In this document: positions 1 to 8,732 of the stretch, one piece after another
How the letters are laid out: each line of letters opens with the position of its first letter
How positions within the stretch are numbered: the first letter of the stretch is position 1
Assembly (NCBI RefSeq): GCF_030818255.1
Contig: NZ_JAUTAG010000001.1
Span: 2,108,001 to 2,172,000 of the forward strand
From: Microbacterium sp. SORGH_AS_0969
GTDB lineage: Bacteria > Actinomycetota > Actinomycetes > Actinomycetales > Microbacteriaceae
DNA: 64,000 nucleotides
Direction: 5' to 3'
Program-made: the position numbers and the translations under genes
The notes under the pieces: model-generated
Told to the model about the DNA's origin: nothing
Seen by the model: only the letters and a program-made list of their open reading frames with translations
The model's database searches: none

Positions 1-1
1 C

Positions 2-946
2 GCAGAGGCATCGCTCACGACGGCGAGCGACGCCTCGCTCGCCGAGCGCTCCCGTGCGACCGCCGACCGCGCACGAGCGCTACGCGAGGCCGGCGACGGT
101 GGGGGAGCATTCGCCGCCGCCGCGACGGCAGCGGACGATGCCGCGGTGGCGGGTGCCCCGGCCGCTGACGCGGCGTCGGTCGGTGTCACGCGCACGGCGG
201 CGGAAGACCTGCTGGACGAGGCGTCGCAGAGTCCTCCCGAAACGCTCGACGCCGCCGATCTCTCGCTCGAGGTCGTCGGAGCGGCCGCCGATGCCTACGC
301 GCTCGCCGCCTACGCGGAGGCCGCCCTCGACGCGGGAGGAGAAGCGGCGCCGACCGCCGCGGCTCTCGCGGCTTCGGCGCTCGCCCGTGCGCAAGAGAGC
401 GCCGCGCTGCGCGATGCGCTCGGCACCGGGGCGGGGTCGATCTCGCGCGACGCCGACCTCGACGGCCTCGGCTCGCTGTTGCGGCGGGCGGCGATCGCCG
501 CCACCGACGCGTACGAGTCGCGCGCGGGCGACGCACCCGTCAGCGCGGGCGACCTGCCGGCCGTGCGGCTCGCTGCCTTCGACGCCGCCCGCGACGACCT
601 CGAGTCGATCGCCGACGACGACGCGTGGCTCGGTCTCGCGCTCGCCGCGACCGCTTTCAGCCGCACCGTTCCGCCGCTCGCCACGCAGCAGGCGGTGCGC
701 GTTCCCGAGGGCGTCGACCCGACGGCGGCGGTCCAGCAGCGCATCGCCGTCGGCGACGAGTACGCGGTGCGCGCGGTCGACGCGCTCGCCGACGCGGGGG
801 CCGAGGTGCCCCTCGTCCGCGGAGCCCTCAGCGACGCGACGGCGACGGCCACGGCAGCTCCCGCTCCCGGCGCGTCGTCGGTGTACGCGACCCCGTTCCT
901 GCGGGCACGCGTACTCGCGTTCGCGGCCGGCGTCGAGCGCGAGTAG
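2..946 (+). CDS. C-terminal part of an Ala-rich protein of unknown function (5' end outside window)
   Basis: The reading frame is open from the first bases of the window to a TAG at 944-946, giving at least 314 residues without the true N-terminus. The product is extremely rich in Ala, Asp and Glu, has no Cys, no evident membrane segment and no motif I recognise. It looks largely helical and acidic. Codon use is typical of the genome (strong G/C third positions), which supports real coding over the overlapping antisense frames. It ends 65 bp before the convergent siderophore-interacting protein gene. I assign no function. Confidence 0.6.
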   Translation, partial: AEASLTTASDASLAERSRATADRARALREAGDGGGAFAAAATAADDAAVAGAPAADAASVGVTRTAAEDLLDEASQSPPETLDAADLSLEVVGAAADAYALAAYAEAALDAGGEAAPTAAALAASALARAQESAALRDALGTGAGSISRDADLDGLGSLLRRAAIAATDAYESRAGDAPVSAGDLPAVRLAAFDAARDDLESIADDDAWLGLALAATAFSRTVPPLATQQAVRVPEGVDPTAAVQQRIAVGDEYAVRAVDALADAGAEVPLVRGALSDATATATAAPAPGASSVYATPFLRARVLAFAAGVERE

Positions 947-1011
947 AGCGCGGACACTCGTGCGCAACGCCTGGCCGGGCCCCGTGCTCTGACCGCCGGC
1001 GTCGGACACGT

Positions 1012-1788
1012 TCAGTGCGGAGCGTGGTATTCCGTTGTCCCGCGCTTCCAATACCCCTTGACCACGGTGGCGGCGGGGTCGCTCGACCACCGATCGAGCA
1101 GCAGAGCTCGTCCGGCGCGGACGATCGACTGTTCCGCGGCGACGAAGCCGAAAACGCATCCCTCCGGCTGCTCCTCGACGTCGAGCGCGTCGAGCCAGTC
1201 CGCGAGTTCCTCGCCGGCCGGTCGGTCGCCCCGATGCACCTGAATCACTTGCACGCCCGGGGGAGCGGCGACGGGGAGGTCGTGGGCGGCATCCGGAACC
1301 TCGATCGCGATGCGACCGACGGCGTCGTCGTCCATCGCCGCGGCGAATCGGCGGATCGCGGGAACCGCTGTCTCGTCGCCCGCGAGGAGCCACGCGTCCG
1401 GGCGCCCGACGAGCACCATCGAGCCGCGCGGCCCTCCGACGCCGACGGGTGCGCCGAGGGGAGCCGTCTCGGCCCAGCGACTGCCGACCCCGTCACCGTG
1501 CAGAGCGACGTCGATGTCGAGCCAGCCGCTCTCGGCATCCCAGCTCACCGGGGTGTACTCGCGGCTCGGTGCGGACCGAACGTCGTCCGCCGGTTCTGAC
1601 GGGAAGAACACGCGGATGTGATCGTCGGCGCCGGGCGAGTCGAAACCCCGGAGGTCGGCTCCCTCGAGCCGCAGCCGGACGTACGACGGTGTCAGGAAGG
1701 TTCGGGCGGCGAGCTTCGCCGAGCGGAAGACCAGCTCGTGACGGCGGGGTTCGAGGCGGGCTCCGAGGCCCGGGTTCGACATCTTCAC
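1012..1788 (-). CDS. siderophore-interacting protein (FAD-binding ferric-siderophore reductase, ViuB/SIP family)
   Basis: A cytoplasmic flavoprotein of about 258 residues that should reduce Fe(III)-siderophores to release iron. It shows the SIP layout: an N-terminal FAD-binding barrel with the flavin motif REYTPVSWD near residue 75, then a C-terminal NAD(P)H-binding-like half with LLAGDETAVPAI and a terminal KGYWKRG motif typical of the family. The frame begins with GTG at 1788, directly after an in-frame stop; ATG at 1782 is an equally good start and lacks a strong ribosome site, so leaderless or near-leaderless translation is possible. It is divergent from the siderophore-binding lipoprotein gene, with an iron-box between them, so both units are probably iron-repressed. 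Confidence 0.9.
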   Translation of the reverse strand: MKMSNPGLGARLEPRRHELVFRSAKLAARTFLTPSYVRLRLEGADLRGFDSPGADDHIRVFFPSEPADDVRSAPSREYTPVSWDAESGWLDIDVALHGDGVGSRWAETAPLGAPVGVGGPRGSMVLVGRPDAWLLAGDETAVPAIRRFAAAMDDDAVGRIAIEVPDAAHDLPVAAPPGVQVIQVHRGDRPAGEELADWLDALDVEEQPEGCVFGFVAAEQSIVRAGRALLLDRWSSDPAATVVKGYWKRGTTEYHAPH

Positions 1789-1807
1789 AAAGCTAAGGCT
1801 AACCTAA
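1789..1807. promoter_or_regulatory. DtxR/IdeR-type iron box between divergent iron-uptake units
   Basis: The 19-bp stretch matches the DtxR/IdeR consensus (TTAGGTTAGSCTAACCTAA) at about 15 of 19 positions, with a perfect right half GGCTAACCTAA at 1797-1807. It lies immediately upstream of the SIP gene start and about 65 bp before the siderophore-binding protein start. A repressor bound here would block both divergent promoters when iron is plentiful. The match is read from sequence; the regulator itself is not in the window. Confidence 0.75.
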
Positions 1808-1871
1808 CTTCGCGACCGGCCCCGGAGTGTGGCCGGTCCTCATCGCACATACAGCACTGGAGAGATCCCGC

Positions 1872-2837
1872 ATGAGTACCCGTCTGATTCGTCCCCTCGC
1901 CGCCGCGTCCGTCGCGGCGGTTCTGGCCCTCACCGGCTGCGCCTCGGGAGCGGCCGCTCCTGCCGAGCAGGCCGCCGCGACCACCGTCACGGTCGAAGAC
2001 AACCACGGCTCGATCGAGGTTCCCGTGGCCCCCGAGCGGGTCGTCGCGCTCGACAACACGACGTTCGAGACGCTCAGCGAGTGGGGCGTGAAGCTCGTCG
2101 CGGCCCCCAAGCCGCTCATGTACGACCTCTGGCCCTCGCTCTCGGGCGGCGATGAGGTGCTCGACGCGGGCCTGCACCGCGAGCCGAACATCGAGAACAT
2201 CCTCGCCTCCGAGCCCGACCTGATCGTCGGCGGATACCGCTTCCGCGAGATCTACGACCAGCTGAAAGAGATCCAGCCCGCGACGATCGAGACGAGCCCG
2301 CGCGACGGCGAGGAGCACACGTCCGAGCTCAAGCGCCAGACCGCCATCCTCGGCCAGGTCTTCGACAAGAACGACGAGGCGGCGAAGCTGAACGCCGACC
2401 TGGATGCCGCGATCGCCGACGCGAAGGCCGCATACGACCCGTCGCAGACGGTGATGGGGCTGATCACCTCCGGAGGGAAGATCTCTTACGCCGCTCCCGG
2501 AGAGGGCCGCGGTGTCGGCCACCTCTTCCCGACGCTGGGCCTGACTCCCGCTCTCGACCGCGCCGCCGAGGACGCATCGCACGGAGACGACATCAGCGTC
2601 GAGGCGATCGCCGCCGCGAACCCGGAGTGGCTGTTCGTCCTCGACCGTGACGCGATGTTCGGCGAGGACGGCTACGTCTCGGCGCAGGAGCTCGTCGAGA
2701 ACGCCGAGGCGCTGAAGAACGTCCCCGCGGTGCAGAAGGGGCAGATCGTCTACCTCGACGGCAGCTTCTACCTCGACGAGGGAATCCAGGCCTACACGAA
2801 GCTCTACCGTTCGGCCGCCGAGGCGTTCGCCTCCTGA
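1872..2837 (+). CDS. iron-siderophore ABC transporter substrate-binding lipoprotein (FatB/CeuE-like)
   Basis: A 321-residue extracytoplasmic lipoprotein: positively charged N-terminus, hydrophobic stretch and lipobox LTGC (Cys about residue 22), then a type III periplasmic-binding fold. The opening VTVEDNHGSIEVP and PERVVALDN, the ASEPDLIVGGY helix, and the C-terminal NPEWLFVLDRDAM block are typical of catecholate/petrobactin-type siderophore binders. ATG 1872 is chosen because it starts the signal peptide; the frame is open upstream to 1827. It heads a four-gene importer operon with two FecCD permeases and a FepC-like ATPase and follows an iron box. Confidence 0.92.
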   Translation: MSTRLIRPLAAASVAAVLALTGCASGAAAPAEQAAATTVTVEDNHGSIEVPVAPERVVALDNTTFETLSEWGVKLVAAPKPLMYDLWPSLSGGDEVLDAGLHREPNIENILASEPDLIVGGYRFREIYDQLKEIQPATIETSPRDGEEHTSELKRQTAILGQVFDKNDEAAKLNADLDAAIADAKAAYDPSQTVMGLITSGGKISYAAPGEGRGVGHLFPTLGLTPALDRAAEDASHGDDISVEAIAAANPEWLFVLDRDAMFGEDGYVSAQELVENAEALKNVPAVQKGQIVYLDGSFYLDEGIQAYTKLYRSAAEAFAS

Positions 2838-2857
2838 TCCCGGCCTCCGCCGCGCGC

Positions 2858-2920
2858 GCGTGAGGGGTCAAAAAGTGTCGCCTGGGTTCGCCCCGGGCGA
2901 CAGAAAGTGACCCCTCACGC
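2858..2920. repeat. long imperfect palindrome (63 bp) between binding-protein and permease genes
   Basis: Perfect 13-bp outer arms (2858-2870 and 2908-2920, TGAGGGGTCA and its complement) enclose a short A-rich/GAAAG internal loop and a second stem (2876-2886 with 2892-2902) closed by a small loop. The full structure is a strong hairpin. It sits within the iron-importer operon, so it could reduce read-through from the highly expressed binding protein into the permeases. An A-run precedes the inner stem on the + strand, meaning a T-run follows it on the - strand, so termination is better on the - strand. Confidence 0.8.
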
Positions 2921-2948
2921 TCGAGCGAGGAGGCCAGAGAGGGATGCC

Positions 2949-3908
2949 ATGAGACAGACCGTCCTCCCACCTCGGGTCGCGCTGCCCGCTGCGGGCTTCG
3001 GGGTCGCAGCTCTCGTCGTGCTCTCGCTCTTCGTCGGCACCTACGACATCGCCGGCGACTCCTTCGGCGCCGAGATGTTCTTCATCTCGCGCGTGCCGCG
3101 TACGCTCGCGCTCGTCCTCGCCGGCTGCGCGATGGCCGTCTCGGGCCTGATCATGCAGCTGCTCACGCAGAACCGCTTCGTCGAGCCGTCCACCACGGGC
3201 ACTTCCGAATGGGCCGCCCTGGGACTACTCGTCACGGTCCTCCTCGCCCCGGCCGCACCTCTGCTCGTGCGCATGGTCGTGGCATCCGTCGCGGCATTCG
3301 TCGGGACCATGATCTTCATCGGCATCCTGCGCCGGATCTCGTTGCGGTCCTCTCTCGTCGTACCGCTCATCGGGATCATGCTCGGTGCGGTGGTCTCGGC
3401 GTTCACGACCTATCTCGCCGTGTCGACGAACTCCCTCCAGATGCTCGGGACGTGGTTCATGGGCAGCTTCACCTCGATCGTCCGCGGGCGGTACGAGGTG
3501 CTCTGGGTCGTGGCGATCGTGGTCTTCCTCGTCTTCCTCTACGCCGACCGCATCACGGTCGCCGGCCTCGGTCGCGACATCGCGACCTCCGTCGGCCTCG
3601 ATCACACGCGGGTGATGCTCATCGGCACCGGTCTCGTCGCCGTCGCCACGGGCGTCACGACCGTGGTCGTCGGCTTCCTGCCGTTCCTCGGATTGGTCGT
3701 TCCGAACCTCGTCTCGATGTGGCGCGGCGACAACGCCCGCGCCAACCTGCCCTGGGTGTGCCTCGGCGGCGTGGCCATCGTCATCGTGTGCGACATCGTC
3801 GGACGGGTGATCCGGATGCCGTTCGAGGTCCCCGTGTCGATGATCCTCGGTGTCGTCGGGTCGGCGGTGTTCATCACCCTGCTGCTGAGGATGCGTGCTC
3901 GTGGCTGA
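2949..3908 (+). CDS. FecCD-family iron-siderophore ABC transporter permease
   Basis: A 319-residue integral membrane protein with about nine hydrophobic segments and FecCD signatures: SRVPRTLALVLAGCAMAVSGLIMQ near the N-terminus, the cytoplasmic GLGRDIATSVGLDHTRV loop contacting the ATPase, and VVGFLPFLGLVVPNLV. ATG 2949 is chosen over an upstream in-frame codon at 2907 because an AGGAGG-like ribosome site precedes it and the upstream part lies inside the palindrome. It pairs with the next permease to form the transmembrane channel. Confidence 0.92.
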   Translation: MRQTVLPPRVALPAAGFGVAALVVLSLFVGTYDIAGDSFGAEMFFISRVPRTLALVLAGCAMAVSGLIMQLLTQNRFVEPSTTGTSEWAALGLLVTVLLAPAAPLLVRMVVASVAAFVGTMIFIGILRRISLRSSLVVPLIGIMLGAVVSAFTTYLAVSTNSLQMLGTWFMGSFTSIVRGRYEVLWVVAIVVFLVFLYADRITVAGLGRDIATSVGLDHTRVMLIGTGLVAVATGVTTVVVGFLPFLGLVVPNLVSMWRGDNARANLPWVCLGGVAIVIVCDIVGRVIRMPFEVPVSMILGVVGSAVFITLLLRMRARG

Positions 3909-4911
3909 GGTGCTGACCCGTCCTGCTCCGGTGCGGGGGCTCCGTCGTCCGCGGATCGCCCTGGGTTTCGGCATCCTGATCCTCATCGTGGTGGTCGCGG
4001 CCGTGGGCGTGCTGACCTGGAACGTGCCGGGTGAGCCCGGTTCACGTGCCTTCTGGCTCGCCGTCAACCTGCGCGTCGTGAGCGTCGCGACCATCGCCCT
4101 CGTCGCCTGTTGCCAGGCGGTGGCGACGGTGCTGTTCCACACGGCCACGGCGAACCGCATCCTGACCCCGTCGATCATGGGGTTCGACGCGCTCTACGTC
4201 GTGATGCAGACCGCGCTCGTGTTCTTCTTCGGCAGTGCCGCGCTTTCGGCGACCGACGGCCTGCTCAAGGTCGTGGTCCAGAGCGTGCTCATGGTCGGGT
4301 TCGCCACGTTGCTCTACGGCTGGCTGTTCGCCGGCCGCCGCGGCAACCTCCACATCATGCTGCTGGTCGGCGTGGTGTTGGGGGTCGGCTTCGGCTCGCT
4401 CTCGACGGTCATGCAGCGGCTGCTCACCCCGAGTGATTTCGACATCCTGTCGGCCCGCCTCTTCGGCAACCTGTCGAACTCGGATGCCGACTACCTGCCG
4501 TGGGGTGCCCTGGTCGTCGCCGTGGTGCTCGTGCTCGTCTGGCGCGCGCGACACCGGCTCGACGTGTTGGCGCTCGGCCGCGAGGCATCCGTCAATCTGG
4601 GACTCGCCTACCGGCGCGAGGTCGTCGGGATGCTCGTGCTCGTGGCCGTGCTCATCTCGGTGTCGACCACGATGGTGGGTCCGATGACGTTCTTCGGTTT
4701 CATCGTCGCGACCCTCGCGTACCAGCTCGCGGGCTCGGCGCAGCACCGCGTGGTGCTGCCGTTCGCCGTGCTGCTCGGCATGGCGACCCTGCTCGGCGGG
4801 TACTTCGTGCTGCGGCACGTGTTCTACGCCGCCGGGATGCTCTCGATCATCATCGAGTTCGTCGGCGGCCTGTTCTTCCTCGTCTATCTGCTTCGAAAGG
4901 GCAGCCTGTGA
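3895..4911 (+). CDS. FecCD-family iron-siderophore ABC transporter permease, second subunit
   Basis: A membrane protein of about 338 residues with multiple transmembrane helices and FecCD landmarks: TANRILTPSIMGFDALYV, LFGNLSNSDADYLPW, the coupling-helix region ALGREASVNLGLAYRRE, and GPMTFFGFIVATLAYQ. The start overlaps the end of the preceding permease. GTG 3895 and GTG 3901 are both possible; the GAGG ribosome site at 3887-3890 is 4 nt from the first and 10 nt from the second, so the start is ambiguous by two codons. Translationally coupled to both neighbours. Confidence 0.92.
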   Translation: MLVAEVLTRPAPVRGLRRPRIALGFGILILIVVVAAVGVLTWNVPGEPGSRAFWLAVNLRVVSVATIALVACCQAVATVLFHTATANRILTPSIMGFDALYVVMQTALVFFFGSAALSATDGLLKVVVQSVLMVGFATLLYGWLFAGRRGNLHIMLLVGVVLGVGFGSLSTVMQRLLTPSDFDILSARLFGNLSNSDADYLPWGALVVAVVLVLVWRARHRLDVLALGREASVNLGLAYRREVVGMLVLVAVLISVSTTMVGPMTFFGFIVATLAYQLAGSAQHRVVLPFAVLLGMATLLGGYFVLRHVFYAAGMLSIIIEFVGGLFFLVYLLRKGSL

Positions 4912-5666
4912 TCTCGCTCACCGATGTCACCATGACCTACGGCGACCTCACCGTGCTCGGTCCCGTGACCCTCGACATCCCGGCCGGTGGGGTGACGGCG
5001 CTCGTCGGCCCGAACGGCGCGGGCAAGTCGACCCTCCTCACAATCGTCGGGCGCCTGGCGACGGCGACGAGCGGTCGTGTCACCATCGCCGGCCACGACG
5101 TGACGACGACGCCCGGGCGCGCGCTCGCGAAGATCGTGTCGATCCTCCGCCAGGAGAATCACTTCGTCACGCGCCTCACCGTGCGCGAACTCGTCGGCTT
5201 CGGGCGCTTCCCGCACTCGCACGGCCGTCTCACCGCCGACGACCACGCGAGGATCGACGAGGCCATCGCCTTCCTCGACCTGACCGAGCTGTCGGGTCGG
5301 TACCTCGACCAGCTCTCCGGCGGACAGCGCCAACGGGCCTACGTCGCGATGGTGCTCGCGCAGGACACCGATTACATCCTCCTCGACGAGCCGCTCAACA
5401 ACCTCGACATGAAGCACGCCGTCGCGATGATGGGCCAGCTCCGGCGGGCTGCCGACGAGCTCGGCAAGACCATCGTCATCGTGGTGCACGACATCAACTT
5501 CGCGGCGGCCTACGCCGACCGCATCGTCGCGCTGTCGGACGGGAGGGTCGTGCACGTCGGCACGCCGGACGACCTCATGACCTCATCGACGCTCGAGAAC
5601 GTCTTCGGCACGCCCGTAGAGGTGCGCCGAGACGGCCCGTACCCCTTGGCGGTGTACTACCGATGA
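4908..5666 (+). CDS. iron-siderophore ABC transporter ATP-binding protein (FepC-like)
   Basis: A 252-residue ATPase that powers the importer. Walker A GPNGAGKST is at residues 34-42, with a Q-loop near LRQENHF, signature LSGGQRQRAYVAM, Walker B YILLDEPLNNLD and H-loop VVHDINFA, so all catalytic elements are present. The GTG at 4908 overlaps the permease stop by 4 nt (GTGA), and the frame running upstream of it is a shadow of the permease. Length and the NNLD D-loop variant fit siderophore importers. Confidence 0.93.
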   Translation: MISLTDVTMTYGDLTVLGPVTLDIPAGGVTALVGPNGAGKSTLLTIVGRLATATSGRVTIAGHDVTTTPGRALAKIVSILRQENHFVTRLTVRELVGFGRFPHSHGRLTADDHARIDEAIAFLDLTELSGRYLDQLSGGQRQRAYVAMVLAQDTDYILLDEPLNNLDMKHAVAMMGQLRRAADELGKTIVIVVHDINFAAAYADRIVALSDGRVVHVGTPDDLMTSSTLENVFGTPVEVRRDGPYPLAVYYR

Positions 5667-5676
5667 GCCGTCATCG

Positions 5677-5898
5677 TCACAACTGGATGCCATTGTCCTC
5701 GTCGTTCACGCCGACGTTCCGCCCGCGGCTCGACTCGTACGCGATGAGCCATCCCACCGACACGGCGGCGGCCAGGATCAGGCCGAGCCACACGTTCTGC
5801 CACACCAGGCCGAACACGATGCCGACGATGAACAGCACCACGCTGCCGAGGACCCAATACGTGCGTCCGCGCGGCCAACCCGTTCCCGTCTGCGTCAT
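5677..5898 (-). CDS. small two-helix membrane protein, function unknown
   Basis: Seventy-three residues with two hydrophobic segments (WVLGSVVLFIVGIVFGLVW and LGLILAAAVSVGWLIAYE) separated by a short turn, then a polar acidic tail. It lies between two + strand iron-uptake genes in the opposite orientation, ending 10 bp after the ATPase stop. Actinobacterial genomes contain many such small integral membrane proteins; I recognise no family with certainty. Confidence 0.7.
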   Translation of the reverse strand: MTQTGTGWPRGRTYWVLGSVVLFIVGIVFGLVWQNVWLGLILAAAVSVGWLIAYESSRGRNVGVNDEDNGIQL

Positions 5899-5952
5899 GC
5901 GCCCAGCCTAGGGGCAGCCCCCTCCACCCCGACCCGCACGCGAAAGAAGACC

Positions 5953-6786
5953 ATGGCCCGTACGAACGCCGCCCAGACGCGGCAGAAGCCCGAGAAGAGC
6001 GAACTCCTCACCCTCCGGGTGCGCGAGCGGCGACGCCTCTCGCCCTCGTTCGCGCGCGTGACGGTGATCGGTGACGATCTCGAGCGCTTCTCACCGCTGG
6101 GGCGGGACCAGTGGTTCCGGCTGTTCCTCCCCGTGTCCGAGGGCTCGCTTTCGCGCCTGCCGAGCCGGCTCGACACCCTCGCGTACTTCCGATACCTCGC
6201 GATCGCCAAGACCGAGCGTCCGGTCCTGCGCAACTACACCGTCGCGGGGTTCCGTCCCTCGGGCGAGCACGGCCCGGAGCTCGACATCGACTTCGTGCTG
6301 CACGGCTCCGCCGCCGACGGGACCGCAGGCCCCGCAGCGACCTGGGCGGAGACCTGCCGCCCGGGTGACGCGGTCGCGATCCTCGACGAGGGCATCCTCT
6401 TCACCCCGGCCGCCGGTCTCACGGGACCCTACGCCCTCGTGGGCGACGAAACGGCGCTCCCCGCGATCGCCGGCATCCTGGCATCCCTCCCCGCTGACGC
6501 CACCGGCACGGCGATGATCGAAGTCCCGGATGCGGGGGACGTGCGCGACCTCGTCGCTCCCGCGGGTGTCGAGGTGCGATGGGTCGTCCGCGCGGACCCG
6601 CGCGCGACGCCCGGGATCTCGATTCGCGACGAGGCGATCGCGGCGGCTGCGGAAACACCCGCCTACGCGTGGGTGGCGGGGGAGCAGTCGCTCGTGGCCG
6701 CGATGCGCCGGCAGTGGGTGCGCGTCGGCGTCGACAAGCGTGCGATCTCGTTCACCGGGTATTGGCGGGCGCCGCGGGGTCACTGA
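5953..6786 (+). CDS. siderophore-interacting protein, second copy (FAD-binding)
   Basis: A 277-residue SIP-family reductase. The FAD motif RNYTVAGFR lies near residue 96, followed by the ATWAETCRPGDAVAI loop, a NAD(P)H-side YALVGDETALPAI motif and the terminal FTGYWRAPRGH. It is about 20 residues longer at the N-terminus than the copy at 1012-1788 and has only the family motifs in common, so the two are paralogues and not a recent duplication. It stands alone on the + strand, separated from the importer by the small membrane protein. No clear iron box was seen upstream. Confidence 0.9.
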   Translation: MARTNAAQTRQKPEKSELLTLRVRERRRLSPSFARVTVIGDDLERFSPLGRDQWFRLFLPVSEGSLSRLPSRLDTLAYFRYLAIAKTERPVLRNYTVAGFRPSGEHGPELDIDFVLHGSAADGTAGPAATWAETCRPGDAVAILDEGILFTPAAGLTGPYALVGDETALPAIAGILASLPADATGTAMIEVPDAGDVRDLVAPAGVEVRWVVRADPRATPGISIRDEAIAAAAETPAYAWVAGEQSLVAAMRRQWVRVGVDKRAISFTGYWRAPRGH

Positions 6787-6888
6787 CGTCGCCTGGTCTT
6801 CGGTTCGCATCGCCCGGGCCCGCCCTTACCTCGCCGATGTCGGTGGGGCACGCGCTCGCTTCTCCCGGCGATACGGAGGCCGAAGCGG

Positions 6889-7878
6889 TCAGCGGTCGCG
6901 ATGGTCCTCGGGGTGCAGTCGCGGTCCGCGGCGCGGTTCGAGCGCCGAGCCGACGTAGATGAGCCGGATCACGCGCTGGCGGTGTCCCGCGAAGGGCTCG
7001 AGCAGCTCGAGCATGCCGTCGTCGTCGGTGCGGTGGCCGGTGAGGGCGTACCCCACCTGGTGCGCGAGGTGGTAGTCGCCCACGCTCACGGCATCCGGAT
7101 CTCCGAAGGCGCGGATACGCGTCTCGGCACTGGTCCAGATGCCGACCCCGCGAAGGCTGATGAACACGCGGTCGCGCGCTTCGCCGTCGGTGGCGGCGCT
7201 CGCCGCGCGCACGACGGACTCGCCACGTCGCGCCGTCTCGACGATCGTGCGGGACTGCGGAGGCTCGAGCCCCGCGCGATGCCACGCCCACGACGGGACG
7301 TGACGCCACCCGTCGATGTCGGGCGGGGCGAACAGCGGCCGCGGGGTGGGACCGGGGGCGCGTTCGCCGTACCAGGTGACGATGCTGCGCCAGGCCGAGA
7401 ACGCCTGGAGGCTCGTGACCTTCTGCTCCATGATGGCGCTGACCAGCGCGTCGAAGACGAGATCGGTGCGTCCGATGCGGAGGTCGGGGTGCCGCCGGTG
7501 CCACTCAGCGACCGAGGGATGCCGCGAGGCATCGAATCCGTCAGGATCGTCGAGCTTGCCGCAGAGCGCCGGCAGCTGGTCGAGCGCCCATTCGCCACCG
7601 GGGCCCCACGCCGCCGCGCGCACCGCGCCCCCGATGCTCTGGCGCAGGGCGAGTGTCGCGACGCCGAGCGGGGTGCGGCTGACGCGCCAGACGACACCGC
7701 CGTCGCGCAGCGGCATCGACGAAAAGTAGGTCGGGTCGTTGCGGCCGTGTCGTTGGGCGGCAACGGCGCGACCGATGTCGACGGGCTGCGCGGGACGGTA
7801 CTCACCCTCGATCGGGCGCTCGGTCGGGACCGGAAGCTCGCGCGGCGTCTGCCGCGTGCGCACCCCGGTCGATCTCAT
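6889..7878 (-). CDS. AlkA-like 3-methyladenine DNA glycosylase (HhH-GPD family)
   Basis: A base-excision repair enzyme of 329 residues that should remove alkylated purines. The helix-hairpin-helix is LRGVGIWTSAETRIRAFG, followed by VSVGDYHL with the catalytic Asp near residue 268. The preceding FDALVSAIMEQKVTSLQAFSAWRSIV block is also typical of the family. There is no iron-sulphur Cys cluster, as expected for AlkA-type enzymes. The C-terminal 20 residues are basic and probably disordered. It is monocistronic, with about 100 bp on each side. Confidence 0.87.
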   Translation of the reverse strand: MRSTGVRTRQTPRELPVPTERPIEGEYRPAQPVDIGRAVAAQRHGRNDPTYFSSMPLRDGGVVWRVSRTPLGVATLALRQSIGGAVRAAAWGPGGEWALDQLPALCGKLDDPDGFDASRHPSVAEWHRRHPDLRIGRTDLVFDALVSAIMEQKVTSLQAFSAWRSIVTWYGERAPGPTPRPLFAPPDIDGWRHVPSWAWHRAGLEPPQSRTIVETARRGESVVRAASAATDGEARDRVFISLRGVGIWTSAETRIRAFGDPDAVSVGDYHLAHQVGYALTGHRTDDDGMLELLEPFAGHRQRVIRLIYVGSALEPRRGPRLHPEDHRDR

Positions 7879-7964
7879 GCCGACACCCTACGTCGCCCCG
7901 CCGACATCGCGGCATCCGGGGCTTCATCGCGCCCGCTGGAACGCGCGAGGTGCGGGGTGATCGA

Positions 7965-8732
7965 TCAGAAGCGGTCGGGTGAGGGGGTGCCGTGACCGTA
8001 GCGGATCGAGACGTCGGCGTGACGGTCGAAGCGGTACCCCACGCCGCGCACCGTGCGCACGATGTCTTCGTACGCGCCGAGCTTGGCGCGCAGTCGGCGC
8101 ACGTGTACGTCGATGGTGCGCTCGCCGGGGGCGTCGTCGTCGGTCGAGCCCTCCCAGAGGGATGCCACGAGCTCGGCGCGTTCGATCGTGCGACCCTCGC
8201 GCAGCACGAGGTACTGCAGGAGCTCGAACTCCTTGAAGGTGAACGCGGCCGACTCACCGTCGATGAGCACGCGCTTGCGCGAGATGTCGACGACCACGCC
8301 GCCGGGCGCACGGTCCTCTTCGGCGGGCTCGTCCTTGGTGCGGGCGACAGCGGACGGCTCGTGCAGGGCGAGGCGCACCACGTCGACGTCGCGGCCACCG
8401 GCTCCGGTCGGGGCGAGGGCGACCGTGGCGTACGTCTCGGCGGCGGGGGCGAGCTCGCCCAGCGTGCGGCGCAGTGCCTCGACGAGCGTGCCGAGGCTCA
8501 CTCCGGCGGCCGCGGCTTTCGCCTCGTCGATGCCGACGTAGAGGGCGAAACCGCGCGGGGCCGAACCCGCGGGGAGCGCGGGGCGGGCCGCCGGGGCGGC
8601 GGGGGCGGCTGCGGGGGCGGGCGCCGCGGCAGCCGGGGCCGGTGCGACGGCGGGACGCGCGGCCGCGGGGCTCGCGGCGGTCGGGCGGATGACGGAGGTG
8701 GTGGGGCGGTCGAGAACAGCGGAGATCGACAT
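7965..8732 (-). CDS. winged-helix (OmpR/PhoB-type) transcriptional regulator without receiver domain
   Basis: A 255-residue protein. Residues 1-60 are a Pro/Ala-rich linker, residues about 60-125 form a small alpha/beta region (GFALYVGIDEAKAAAAGVSL) that is not a response-regulator receiver, and residues about 150-240 are a PhoB-type winged helix (FTFKEFELLQYLVLREGRTIERAEL, then RTIDVHVRRLRAKLG and VRGVGYRF). It lacks a phospho-acceptor Asp domain, so its signal must act differently. The 5' region carries a putative Cys-rich leader peptide with its own promoter, suggesting expression tied to cysteine or sulphur supply. Target genes are unknown. Confidence 0.85.
   Translation of the reverse strand: MSISAVLDRPTTSVIRPTAASPAAARPAVAPAPAAAAPAPAAAPAAPAARPALPAGSAPRGFALYVGIDEAKAAAAGVSLGTLVEALRRTLGELAPAAETYATVALAPTGAGGRDVDVVRLALHEPSAVARTKDEPAEEDRAPGGVVVDISRKRVLIDGESAAFTFKEFELLQYLVLREGRTIERAELVASLWEGSTDDDAPGERTIDVHVRRLRAKLGAYEDIVRTVRGVGYRFDRHADVSIRYGHGTPSPDRF

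Noticed and set aside
2871..2910. Palindrome at 2858-2920 as end of the iron-importer operon
   Set aside because: The permease gene with its own ribosome site follows at once in the same direction and belongs to the same importer, so a full stop of transcription is unlikely; attenuation is more reasonable.
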